Shown in pieces: positions 1-5,328 of a DNA stretch of 5,328 nucleotides. The notes beneath the pieces are model-generated. The model was not told the DNA's origin. It made no database searches and was given only the letters and a program-made list of their open reading frames with translations. Origin of the DNA: Acidimicrobiales bacterium (lineage in GTDB: Bacteria > Actinomycetota > Acidimicrobiia > Acidimicrobiales > Aldehydirespiratoraceae); assembly GCA_021604885.1 (NCBI GenBank), contig BQJV01000261.1:1-5328 (forward strand). The letters are read 5' to 3'. Numbering within the stretch: the first letter of the stretch is position 1; the number at the start of each line of letters is the position of its first letter. A program made the position numbers and the translations under genes.

Positions 1-617
1 CGCCCGAGGCGTGCGAGCACCTGCACTTCCCGCTCCAGTCGGGCAGCGACGCCGTGCTCGCGGCGATGCATCGGGGCTACACGGGCGAGCGCTACCTCGA
101 GAAGCTCGCCGCAGCGCGGGCCACGATTCCGGGGTTGGCCGTGTCGACCGACATCATCGTCGGGTTTCCCGGCGAGACCGACGACGACTTCGAGCGGACG
201 CTGGAGGTCGCAGCGGAGGCACAGTTCGACAGTGCGTTCACGTTCGTCTTCTCGCCCCGGCCCGGCACCGAGGCCGCCGAGATGGAAGACCGCTTCGTGG
301 ACCACGCGGTTGCCGTCGAGCGCTACGAACGGCTCCGACTGGTGATCGAACGATCGAGCCGCGCCGCGAACGAGCGTCGGATCGGCGGCACCGAGGAGGT
401 CAGCGTGGAAGGTCCGTCGAAGAAGGATCCGTCGGTGCTGACGGGTCGCACCCGACGCAACACTCTGGTGCACTTCGCCTCGCCCACGACGCTGCGGCCC
501 GGCACCTATGCCCAGGTCACGATCCGCGAAGCGAGGGTGAATCACCTGCTCGGCGACCTCGTTGAGGTCACCCACGCGGCCCGGCACCGCACCCGCATCC
601 CGGTCGTCGCCGGCTGA
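1..617 (+). CDS. miaB: tRNA-2-methylthio-N6-dimethylallyladenosine synthase MiaB, C-terminal part (5' end outside window)
   Basis: This is the last 204 residues of a radical-SAM methylthiotransferase; the first full codon is at position 3 and TGA is at 615-617. MiaB adds a methylthio group to C2 of i6A37 in tRNAs that read UNN codons. The fragment opens with CEHLHFPLQSGSD (residues 4-16), a signature of the MiaB/RimO family, followed by STDIIVGFPGET (48-59) and the SPRPGT block (about 84-89). It ends in a TRAM RNA-binding domain (about 127-190) that includes VEGPSKKD and TGRTRRN. The SPRPGT block and the TRAM sequence favour MiaB over RimO or MtaB, and miaA lies two genes downstream. The N-terminal MTTase domain and the radical-SAM CxxxCxxC motif lie outside the window, so the cluster ligands cannot be checked. 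Nothing in the visible part looks broken. Confidence 0.95.
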   Translation, partial: PEACEHLHFPLQSGSDAVLAAMHRGYTGERYLEKLAAARATIPGLAVSTDIIVGFPGETDDDFERTLEVAAEAQFDSAFTFVFSPRPGTEAAEMEDRFVDHAVAVERYERLRLVIERSSRAANERRIGGTEEVSVEGPSKKDPSVLTGRTRRNTLVHFASPTTLRPGTYAQVTIREARVNHLLGDLVEVTHAARHRTRIPVVAG

Positions 618-618
618 G

Positions 619-1275
619 ATGGCGGTCGACGAACCGCGATCGCTCGGGCCGGGCGAGCGCGAGGTGTTCGATGACCTGCACCGCCTGGCATGGTTGGCCG
701 GCCGCGGAGCGGCGCCGGAGCTCGTTGGCGGGCGTTCGCCCCGGGCGAGCGGCGCCGTCGTGGTGCGGATGCACGACGAGGTGACGGCGGCGACCCACGG
801 ACACCCGCTGGGACCGGAAGCGATGGCCGACGCGCTCGGCTCGGCGCTCACGGAGCTCCACCGGACGTCGATCGACGGGTGCCCCTTCGATGCGTCGACG
901 GCTGCGCTGCGCACCCGAGCGGAGCAGGGGCCGTTCACCGTCGCTGACCACGGCCCGTACGCGGGTCGGGACCGCGCCGAGCTGCTCGCGGTCCATGCCG
1001 AACTGCGGGCCGACGACCCGCCGGGCAACGCGCTCATCCACGGCGGCCTGCGGGCCGACCGGGTCTGGTTCGCGCCCGACGGCGCCGTCACGTTCACCGG
1101 TTGGGACGCGGCCGGCGTCGGTGATCCCCACGTCGACTTGGCGGCGGCCGCGGCGGTCGTCAGCGACGTCCACGGGCCTGCGCTCGTCGCGCCGATGCTC
1201 GCCGGCTACGGCCTCGACCGCATCGATGTGCGTCGGCTCGACGCCGCCCAACTGCTGGTCCACCTGCTCGGATGA
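619..1275 (+). CDS. Phosphotransferase-like protein (APH/choline-kinase fold C-lobe), probably catalytically inactive
   Basis: A 218-residue protein that I place in the aminoglycoside phosphotransferase (APH)-like family from its order of motifs. These are a WLAGRGAAPELV segment (25-36, the usual start of the helical part), LTELHRTSIDGCPFD (77-91, resembling the LxxLHxLDPxxCPFD block of APH(3') enzymes), IHGGLRADRVWF (140-151, the catalytic-loop position), FTGWDAAGVGDPHVDLA (159-175, the metal-binding and following helix), and GYGLD (196-200). Key residues are altered. The Asp of HGD is Gly143, the catalytic-loop Asn is Arg148, and the metal-binding Asp of the I/V-D-W block is Gly161. The beta-rich ATP-binding N-lobe with its lysine is also missing, since family members are usually about 250-300 residues or longer. 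ATG 619 lies one base after the miaB stop. An earlier in-frame ATG at 562 would only add residues read out of frame from miaB. No Shine-Dalgarno sequence is visible, so translation probably depends on coupling to miaB. The function is unknown; a ligand-binding or regulatory role is possible. Confidence 0.75.
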   Translation: MAVDEPRSLGPGEREVFDDLHRLAWLAGRGAAPELVGGRSPRASGAVVVRMHDEVTAATHGHPLGPEAMADALGSALTELHRTSIDGCPFDASTAALRTRAEQGPFTVADHGPYAGRDRAELLAVHAELRADDPPGNALIHGGLRADRVWFAPDGAVTFTGWDAAGVGDPHVDLAAAAAVVSDVHGPALVAPMLAGYGLDRIDVRRLDAAQLLVHLLG

Positions 1276-2192
1276 CGAACCGGGCCGACCATCCGCTCGT
1301 CGTGCTCGGCCCGACGGCCTCCGGCAAGTCGGCCCTCGCCCTCGCCATCGCCGAGACACTCGGTGACGTCGAGCTCGTCTCGGTCGATTCCATGCAGGTG
1401 TACCGGGGGATGGACGTGGGCACGGCCTCGCCGACCGCCGAGGAGCGGGCGCGGGTGCGTCACCATCTCGTGGATCTCGTCGATGCCGACACGGCGTTCA
1501 CGGTCGGCGAGTTCCAGCGCCACGCGCGCGACACCCTCGCCGACATCCGGGCGCGGGGTCGGGTCCCGCTGCTCGTCGGCGGTACCGGCCTCTACCTCCG
1601 CGCCGTGGTCGACGACCTCGAACTGCCCGGGCGGTTCCCGGACACCTACGCGGCCCTCGATGCCGAGCCCGACACCGCACGGTTGCACGCGCAGCTCGCG
1701 TCTCAGGATCCCGTGGCCGCGGGTCGGATGGAGCCGACGAATCGTCGGCGCATCCTCCGCGCCCTCGAAGTGACGGTTGGCAGCGGCCGCCCCTTCTCGT
1801 CGTATGGACCCGGGATGGAGGAGTACGGCCCGAGTCCCTTCGTGCAGGTCGCCCTGCGATGGCCCCGCGACGTGCTCGACCGCCGCATCGCCGAGCGATA
1901 CGAGCGCCAACTCGAGGGAGGGTTCCTCGACGAGGTCCGCCGACTCGCCGATCTCGGCCCGAGTCGCACCGCCGCGCAGGCTCTGGGCTACCGGGAGCTC
2001 CTGCGTCACGTCGCCGGTGAGCTCTCTCTCGAGGATGCCGTGCACGACGCCATCCTGCGGACCCGTCGTTTCGCCCGGCGCCAGGAGCGCTGGTTCCGGC
2101 GCGATCCGCGCATCACCTGGATCGACATGCCCGTGGAGCCGGCGGCGTTGATCGAGCACTGGCGACACGAATCGGGATTGCGCGGCGCATGA
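1272..2192 (+). CDS. miaA: tRNA dimethylallyltransferase MiaA
   Basis: MiaA transfers the dimethylallyl group from DMAPP to N6 of A37 in UNN-reading tRNAs, making the i6A that MiaB then methylthiolates. The protein is 306 residues, normal for the family. It shows the P-loop GPTASGKS (13-20), VDSMQVYRGMDVGTA (38-52) with the conserved Asp39, and LLVGGTGLYLRAV (100-112), the substrate-channel Thr region. Further on come an NRRRILRALE block, a GFLDEVRRL segment, ALGYREL, and the C-terminal RRFARRQERWFRRD signature with WID. Two usually conserved spots differ: the common GTAK reads GTAS (Ser53), and the common PHH before the L-D-x-x-D stretch reads RHH (Arg63). Neither is a known catalytic residue. 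ATG 1272 overlaps the preceding stop in the form ATGA, which indicates translational coupling, and no clear ribosome-binding site precedes it. MiaA is preceded by miaB and the phosphotransferase-like gene, placing both tRNA A37 enzymes in one transcript. Confidence 0.97.
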   Translation: MTNRADHPLVVLGPTASGKSALALAIAETLGDVELVSVDSMQVYRGMDVGTASPTAEERARVRHHLVDLVDADTAFTVGEFQRHARDTLADIRARGRVPLLVGGTGLYLRAVVDDLELPGRFPDTYAALDAEPDTARLHAQLASQDPVAAGRMEPTNRRRILRALEVTVGSGRPFSSYGPGMEEYGPSPFVQVALRWPRDVLDRRIAERYERQLEGGFLDEVRRLADLGPSRTAAQALGYRELLRHVAGELSLEDAVHDAILRTRRFARRQERWFRRDPRITWIDMPVEPAALIEHWRHESGLRGA

Positions 2193-2206
2193 CGGCAAAG
2201 ACCTGC

Positions 2207-2212
2207 GACAAT
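2207..2212 (+). promoter_or_regulatory. Possible -10 element for a leaderless dapF transcript
   Basis: GACAAT lies in the 28-base gap between miaA and dapF, the only intergenic space in the window. It matches TATAAT at four of six positions, and its end is 9 bases from the dapF ATG. That is the distance expected if transcription starts at or next to the start codon, as is common in actinobacteria. No convincing -35 element is seen at the normal spacing. The match is weak and could be chance. Confidence 0.2.
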
Positions 2213-2218
2213 GGAGGG
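2213..2218 (+). promoter_or_regulatory. Shine-Dalgarno-like GGAGGG, unusually close to the dapF start
   Basis: GGAGGG is a good anti-16S match, but it ends only two bases before ATG 2221, closer than the usual 5-9 base spacing. Conserved DapF sequence begins almost at once after this ATG (residues 3-15, including GLGND), so a start further downstream is not possible. Either the short spacing is tolerated or initiation is leaderless. Confidence 0.4.
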
Positions 2219-2220
2219 CC

Positions 2221-3033
2221 ATGGCGGTCCGCTATTCGAAGCATCACGGGTTGGGCAACGACTTTCTCGTCACCCTCACCGACCGGCTCCCGCTCGACGC
2301 GGGGGAGCGGGCGATCGCGCTCTGCGATCGTCACCGCGGTATCGGTGCGGACGGTCTGATCTTCGGCCTGCAGCAGCCGAGCGGCGCCGTGTCGATGCGG
2401 TTGCTCAATTCCGACGGCAGCCCCGCCGAGCTCAGCGGCAACGGGTTGCGGTGTTTCGCGCAGGCGCTGGCCATCGACCGTGGTGTGCCCCATCTCGAGA
2501 TCGACGTCGACACGCCCGCCGGGTCCCGCCATTGCTCGGTGCACGCCACGGCGGAGCGCAACACGGTTGTCGCGACGGTCGACATGGGCGTCGTGTGCCC
2601 GGGGCCCGATCCCGACGTCGAGGATCTGATCGGCTCGGTCGGCGATGCGGTGCGCATGGTGAAGCGGTGGGAGACCGGCGACATCGGCAACCCCCACGTC
2701 GTCTGCGAGGTCGACGACCCGCACGAGGTCGATCTCGCGGTGGCCGGCCCCGCGATCGAGGCGCACTTCGAGGAAGGCGTCAATGTCCACTTCGTGGCTG
2801 TCAGCGGCCTCAACGAGTTGACGGTGCGGGTCTGGGAGCGCGGGGCCGGCATCACCAATGCGTGCGGCACCGGCGCCACTGTTTCCGCCCAGTTCTTCCA
2901 CAACTGGGATCTCGTCGGGCCGAAGGTGGTCGTGCGGATGCCGGGCGGCGACGCCCTCGTCGATCTCCGTGGGCCGCTCACGTTGACCGGCCCGGCGACC
3001 CATGTCGGCGACATCGAGGTTCCCGATGCGTGA
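2221..3033 (+). CDS. dapF: Diaminopimelate epimerase DapF, with Ser at the first catalytic Cys position
   Basis: DapF interconverts LL- and meso-diaminopimelate, the last step before lysine and the DAP-type peptidoglycan precursor. It is a cytoplasmic, cofactor-independent enzyme with two pseudo-symmetric domains. The protein is 270 residues, a normal length. Family motifs are present in order: HGLGNDF (9-15), RHRGIGADGL (38-46), LNSDGSPAELSGNGLRC (62-78), GNPHVVCEV (156-164), EGVNVHF (185-191) and WERGAGITNACGTGA (205-219). Catalysis normally uses two cysteines, one in CGNG and one in ACGTG. The second is present (Cys215), but the first is Ser72, encoded by AGC at 2434-2436, one base from TGC. 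Substrate-binding residues, including Asn13, Asn63, Asn157, Asn187 and Glu207-Arg208, are kept, so the fold and ligand site look intact. The gene follows miaA by 28 bases and overlaps hflX. Its pathway partner dapC lies after hflX. The family assignment is firm; full epimerase activity is less certain. Confidence 0.95.
   Translation: MAVRYSKHHGLGNDFLVTLTDRLPLDAGERAIALCDRHRGIGADGLIFGLQQPSGAVSMRLLNSDGSPAELSGNGLRCFAQALAIDRGVPHLEIDVDTPAGSRHCSVHATAERNTVVATVDMGVVCPGPDPDVEDLIGSVGDAVRMVKRWETGDIGNPHVVCEVDDPHEVDLAVAGPAIEAHFEEGVNVHFVAVSGLNELTVRVWERGAGITNACGTGATVSAQFFHNWDLVGPKVVVRMPGGDALVDLRGPLTLTGPATHVGDIEVPDA
3016..3020 (+). promoter_or_regulatory. Ribosome-binding site that decides the hflX start
   Basis: GAGGT lies inside the end of dapF and stands five bases before ATG 3026, a normal spacing. 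The alternative in-frame ATG at 3002 has no comparable site and would lengthen the dapF overlap to 32 bases, so 3026 is preferred. Confidence 0.55.
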
Positions 3034-4438
3034 CCCCGGCGCCGAGCCGGAGGACGACGACTTCTTCGAGATCGATGACGACACTTCCGACGAGGAGGAG
3101 AGCCATCGTGGCGCGTTCGGCGACTATGGCGGCGAGTCGTCGGGTCTCATCGAGCGCACGTTCCGTGAGCGGATCGTCCTCGTCGGCGTGACCCAGGACG
3201 GCGGCGATCCCGAACTCACCGACGCGTCGCTCGACGAGCTCGCACTGCTCGTCGACACGGCCGGCGCGGACGCCGTCGAGCGTGTCCACCAGCGGCGCAC
3301 CTCCCCGGATCCGGCCACGTTCATCGGCTCGGGCAAGGCGGCCGAGGTCAAGGAGATCGCCGAGGCGATCGACTGCGACACCGTGGTCTTCGACGACGAA
3401 CTCAGCCCCGCGCAACAGTTCAATCTCGAGAAGATCCTGGGCCGCAGCGCGCTGGACCGCACGGCCGTGATCCTCGACATCTTCGCCCAGAACGCCAGCA
3501 CGCTCGAGGGCAAGGCCCAGGTCGAGCTGGCGCAGCTGCGGTATCGGCTTCCCCGCCTCCGTCGCAGCGGGAAGAGCTTCTCGCAGCAGGGCGGCGGCAT
3601 CGGCACCCGCGGTCCGGGCGAGACGCAGCTCGAGGTCGATCGTCGACGCCTCGTCCGGCGGGTGCACAAGCTCGAGGCGGACCTGCGCCGGGTCCAGAGC
3701 CATCGGGTCACCCAGTCGAAGGCGCGCAGCCGCACCCGCAATCGGGCTGTCGCACTCGTGGGATACACGAACGCGGGCAAGTCGTCGCTGCTCAACCGGC
3801 TGACCGACGCCGACGTGCTCGTCGAGGACCGGCTGTTCGCCACCCTCGACGCGACGACCCGCAAGCTGCCGCTGCCGGGCGGCGAGACCGTCTTCGCCAC
3901 CGACACCGTCGGATTCGTCCGCAAGTTGCCCCATCAGCTCGTGACCGCCTTCAAGACCACGCTCGACGTGGTGCGCGACGCCGACCTGCTGGTCCATGTC
4001 GTCGATGGCTCCGGCCCCGATCCGGAGGGCTCCATCGCCGCGGTGCGCGACGTGCTCGAGGAGATCGGCGCGGGCGACGTCCCCGAGCTGATGGTCTTCA
4101 ACAAGGCCGACCGGGGCGACGGCGCCGAACGGCTCGCGGCCCGCTACGAGGGCTCGGTGGCGGCCTCCGCCCACTCGGGGTTCAACCTGGATCTCGTGCT
4201 CGCCACGATCGGTGATCGGGTCCGCTCGATGACCGAGCTCGCCGAGCTGCTGGTCCCGTGGGACCGGGGCGACGTGCTCGCCTCGGTGCACCGTGAGGGC
4301 CAGGTGCTCAGCGAGGCCCCGGAGGAGGCCGGCATGCGGCTCAAGGCTCGCTTGGAACCGTCGTCGCTCGGCGCGCTTCGCGACTTTGTGATCGCGGACG
4401 AGTCGGCTGCCACAACCGTCGAGGAGACGCTTTCGTGA
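3026..4438 (+). CDS. hflX: Ribosome-associated GTPase HflX
   Basis: HflX is a GTPase that binds the 50S subunit and splits stalled or hibernating ribosomes, and is linked to stress recovery. Counting from ATG 3026 the protein is 470 residues. After an acidic tail (residues 7-26 hold 13 Asp/Glu) comes the HflX N-terminal domain (about 45-215), with the FIGSGKAAEV block, VVFDDELSPAQQFNLEK and the glycine-rich GGGIGTRGPGETQLEVDRR. A basic, coiled-coil-like linker follows. The G domain has G1 GYTNAGKS (246-253), the switch I region FATLDATTR (271-279), G3 DTVGF (293-297), G4 NKAD (359-362) and a G5-like SAHSG (381-385). A short C-terminal domain ends at TGA 4436-4438. All nucleotide-binding motifs are intact. 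The gene overlaps dapF by 8 bases and dapC by 4. Actinobacterial HflX proteins often carry N-terminal extensions, so the tail itself is not alarming. In-frame ATG 3002 would add eight residues. Confidence 0.96.
   Translation: MRDPGAEPEDDDFFEIDDDTSDEEESHRGAFGDYGGESSGLIERTFRERIVLVGVTQDGGDPELTDASLDELALLVDTAGADAVERVHQRRTSPDPATFIGSGKAAEVKEIAEAIDCDTVVFDDELSPAQQFNLEKILGRSALDRTAVILDIFAQNASTLEGKAQVELAQLRYRLPRLRRSGKSFSQQGGGIGTRGPGETQLEVDRRRLVRRVHKLEADLRRVQSHRVTQSKARSRTRNRAVALVGYTNAGKSSLLNRLTDADVLVEDRLFATLDATTRKLPLPGGETVFATDTVGFVRKLPHQLVTAFKTTLDVVRDADLLVHVVDGSGPDPEGSIAAVRDVLEEIGAGDVPELMVFNKADRGDGAERLAARYEGSVAASAHSGFNLDLVLATIGDRVRSMTELAELLVPWDRGDVLASVHREGQVLSEAPEEAGMRLKARLEPSSLGALRDFVIADESAATTVEETLS
4422..4426 (+). 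promoter_or_regulatory. Ribosome-binding site for dapC supporting its GTG start
   Basis: AGGAG sits within the last codons of hflX, eight bases before GTG 4435. Its strength and spacing support GTG as the real start, even though the codon overlaps the hflX stop. Confidence 0.6.
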
Positions 4439-5328
4439 CGGGCTTCGTACCTCCCGCCTACCCCTACGATCGGCTCGATGATCTCCGGGAGGAGGCCGAG
4501 AAGCGGCACGGCGAGGTGATCGACTGCTCGATCGGGGCCCCGTTCGACGCGCCGCCCGACTCGGTGATCGCAGCGCTGTCGACTTCCGGCGCCGAGCGGG
4601 GCTACCCGCCGTCCATCGGCAGCCTCGACTATCGCAGCGCCGCAGTGGCGTGGATGGCTCGGGAGTTCGGCGTCGACGTGGATCCGGCCGCGCAGATCGC
4701 CGCGTGCATCGGTACGAAGGAGTTCGTGGCCACCACGCCGCACTACCTCAAGCTTCGTCGGCCGGACCTCGACACGGTCCTCTACCCGGCGGTCTCCTAT
4801 CCGTCGTACGAGATGGGGGCCACGCTCGCGGGCTGCCGGGCCGTCGCCGTGCCGGTCGACGACGACTGGCGCATCGATCTCGACGCGATCGATCCCGCCG
4901 ATGCCGCCCGGGCGCTCTGTCTCTGGGTGAACACGCCGGGGAATCCGGCTGGGGGACTCGACGATCTCGATGCCGTCGCGGCGTGGGGTCGGGCCAACGA
5001 CGTGCTGGTGCTCAGCGACGAGTGCTACATCGAGTTCACCTGGGACGGGCCGGGGCGCACGATCCTCTCGAATGGCACCAGCGGCGTCCTCGCGGTCCAC
5101 TCCCTGTCGAAGCGGTCGAACCTCGCCGGTGTGCGGGCCGGCTTCTATGCCGGCGACGACGAGCTCGTGCGCTACCTGCGTGAGGTCCGCAAGCACGCGG
5201 GATGCATCGTCCCCGGCCCGGTCCAGGCGGCGGCGATCGCGGCGTGGAGCGATCAGGCCCACGTGATGGCACAACGCGAGATCTACCGCGAACGGCTGGA
5301 AGTCGGCATCGAACTCTTCGCGGCGGCC
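4435..5328 (+). CDS. dapC: N-succinyldiaminopimelate aminotransferase DapC, N-terminal 298 residues (3' end outside window)
   Basis: This open frame starts at GTG 4435 and continues without a stop to the right edge. It encodes a fold-type I PLP aminotransferase of the actinobacterial DapC type, which transaminates N-succinyl-2-amino-6-ketopimelate with glutamate to give N-succinyl-LL-DAP. Visible motifs are YPYDRLDDL near the start, VIDCSIGAPFDAPP (28-41), GYPPSIGSLDYR (56-67), CIGTKEFVA (91-99), and VNTPGNPAGG (165-174) with PLP-binding Asn170. LSDECYIEF (193-201) holds Asp195 and Tyr198, which contact the pyridine ring and phenolic oxygen. HSLSKRSNLAGVRAGF (222-237) has the Schiff-base Lys226 and the phosphate-contacting Arg234. 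EVRKHAGCIVPGPVQAA (250-266) is typical of this subfamily. Relatives have roughly 360-370 residues, so about 60-70, including the C-terminal substrate-carboxylate Arg, should lie beyond the edge. A 4-base GTGA overlap couples it to hflX. Together with dapF it supplies two steps of the succinylase DAP route. A related aminotransferase with another substrate is possible but less likely. Confidence 0.9.
   Translation, partial: MTGFVPPAYPYDRLDDLREEAEKRHGEVIDCSIGAPFDAPPDSVIAALSTSGAERGYPPSIGSLDYRSAAVAWMAREFGVDVDPAAQIAACIGTKEFVATTPHYLKLRRPDLDTVLYPAVSYPSYEMGATLAGCRAVAVPVDDDWRIDLDAIDPADAARALCLWVNTPGNPAGGLDDLDAVAAWGRANDVLVLSDECYIEFTWDGPGRTILSNGTSGVLAVHSLSKRSNLAGVRAGFYAGDDELVRYLREVRKHAGCIVPGPVQAAAIAAWSDQAHVMAQREIYRERLEVGIELFAAA

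Noticed and set aside
562..618. Upstream ATG that would lengthen the phosphotransferase-like protein by 19 residues
   Set aside because: The added residues are an out-of-frame reading of the MiaB TRAM domain and do not resemble the missing kinase N-lobe. ATG 619 directly after the miaB stop is simpler.
1206..2222. Long - strand open frame opposite miaA (338 codons)
   Set aside because: Shadow of miaA; low-complexity translation with no domain.
3002..3025. Alternative hflX start at ATG 3002
   Set aside because: It adds eight residues with a 32-base overlap into dapF, whereas ATG 3026 has GAGGT at a good distance.
2113..3084. Long - strand open frame opposite dapF (323 codons)
   Set aside because: Shadow of dapF, spanning its boundaries on both sides.
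2211..3191. + strand open frame from ATG 2211, overlapping dapF in another frame (326 codons)
   Set aside because: The translation is Arg-rich and lacks motifs, while the dapF frame carries all DapF motifs.
2978..4291. Long open frame on the - strand opposite hflX (437 codons)
   Set aside because: It mirrors hflX, which has every GTPase motif. The translation is Arg/Gly/Val-rich with no recognisable domain, as expected for the antisense of high-GC coding DNA.
4650..5183. + strand open frame of 177 codons inside dapC
   Set aside because: Different frame from DapC, Arg/Gly-rich, no motifs. The DapC frame contains the PLP lysine and all neighbouring signatures.
4144..5274. Long open frame on the - strand opposite hflX/dapC (376 codons)
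   Set aside because: It runs across two real genes and their junction, shows no family motif, and the + strand DapC reading is unmistakable.
1..5328. CRISPR arrays, tRNA/rRNA genes, insertion sequences, terminator hairpins or other repeats
   Set aside because: None was seen by eye on either strand. The window is almost wholly coding, with no gap long enough for such elements.

Overview
The window is a fully coding, high-GC stretch of a bacterial chromosome, read entirely on the + strand. It looks like an actinobacterium. The evidence is the strong G/C bias at third codon positions, a succinyl-DAP aminotransferase of the actinobacterial DapC type, and the order miaB - miaA - dapF - hflX, which is familiar from Actinobacteria. 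A lineage such as Acidimicrobiia would fit, but the sequence alone does not prove it.

Layout: (1) the 3' part of miaB, a tRNA methylthiotransferase, cut by the left edge; (2) a 218-residue protein resembling the C-terminal lobe of aminoglycoside/choline-kinase-like phosphotransferases, with its catalytic residues replaced; (3) miaA, tRNA dimethylallyltransferase; (4) dapF, diaminopimelate epimerase, with Ser in place of its first catalytic Cys; (5) hflX, a ribosome-associated GTPase with an acidic N-terminal tail; (6) the first 298 codons of dapC, N-succinyl-DAP aminotransferase, which starts at GTG and runs off the right edge.

The genes are packed as an operon. There is a 1-base gap between miaB and the phosphotransferase-like gene, a 4-base ATGA overlap into miaA, a 28-base gap before dapF, an 8-base overlap from dapF into hflX, and a 4-base GTGA overlap into dapC. 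The 28-base gap is the only intergenic space where a promoter could lie wholly outside a gene. I saw no tRNA, rRNA, CRISPR, insertion sequence, terminator hairpin or notable repeat.

Two functional themes are interleaved. MiaA and MiaB act one after the other on adenosine 37 of tRNAs (i6A, then ms2i6A), and HflX also serves translation. DapC and DapF are two steps of the succinylase branch of the DAP/lysine pathway, which feeds peptidoglycan and lysine synthesis. No clearly new multi-gene system is visible. The most unusual points are the Cys-to-Ser change in DapF and the apparently catalytically dead phosphotransferase-like protein set between the two tRNA-modification genes.
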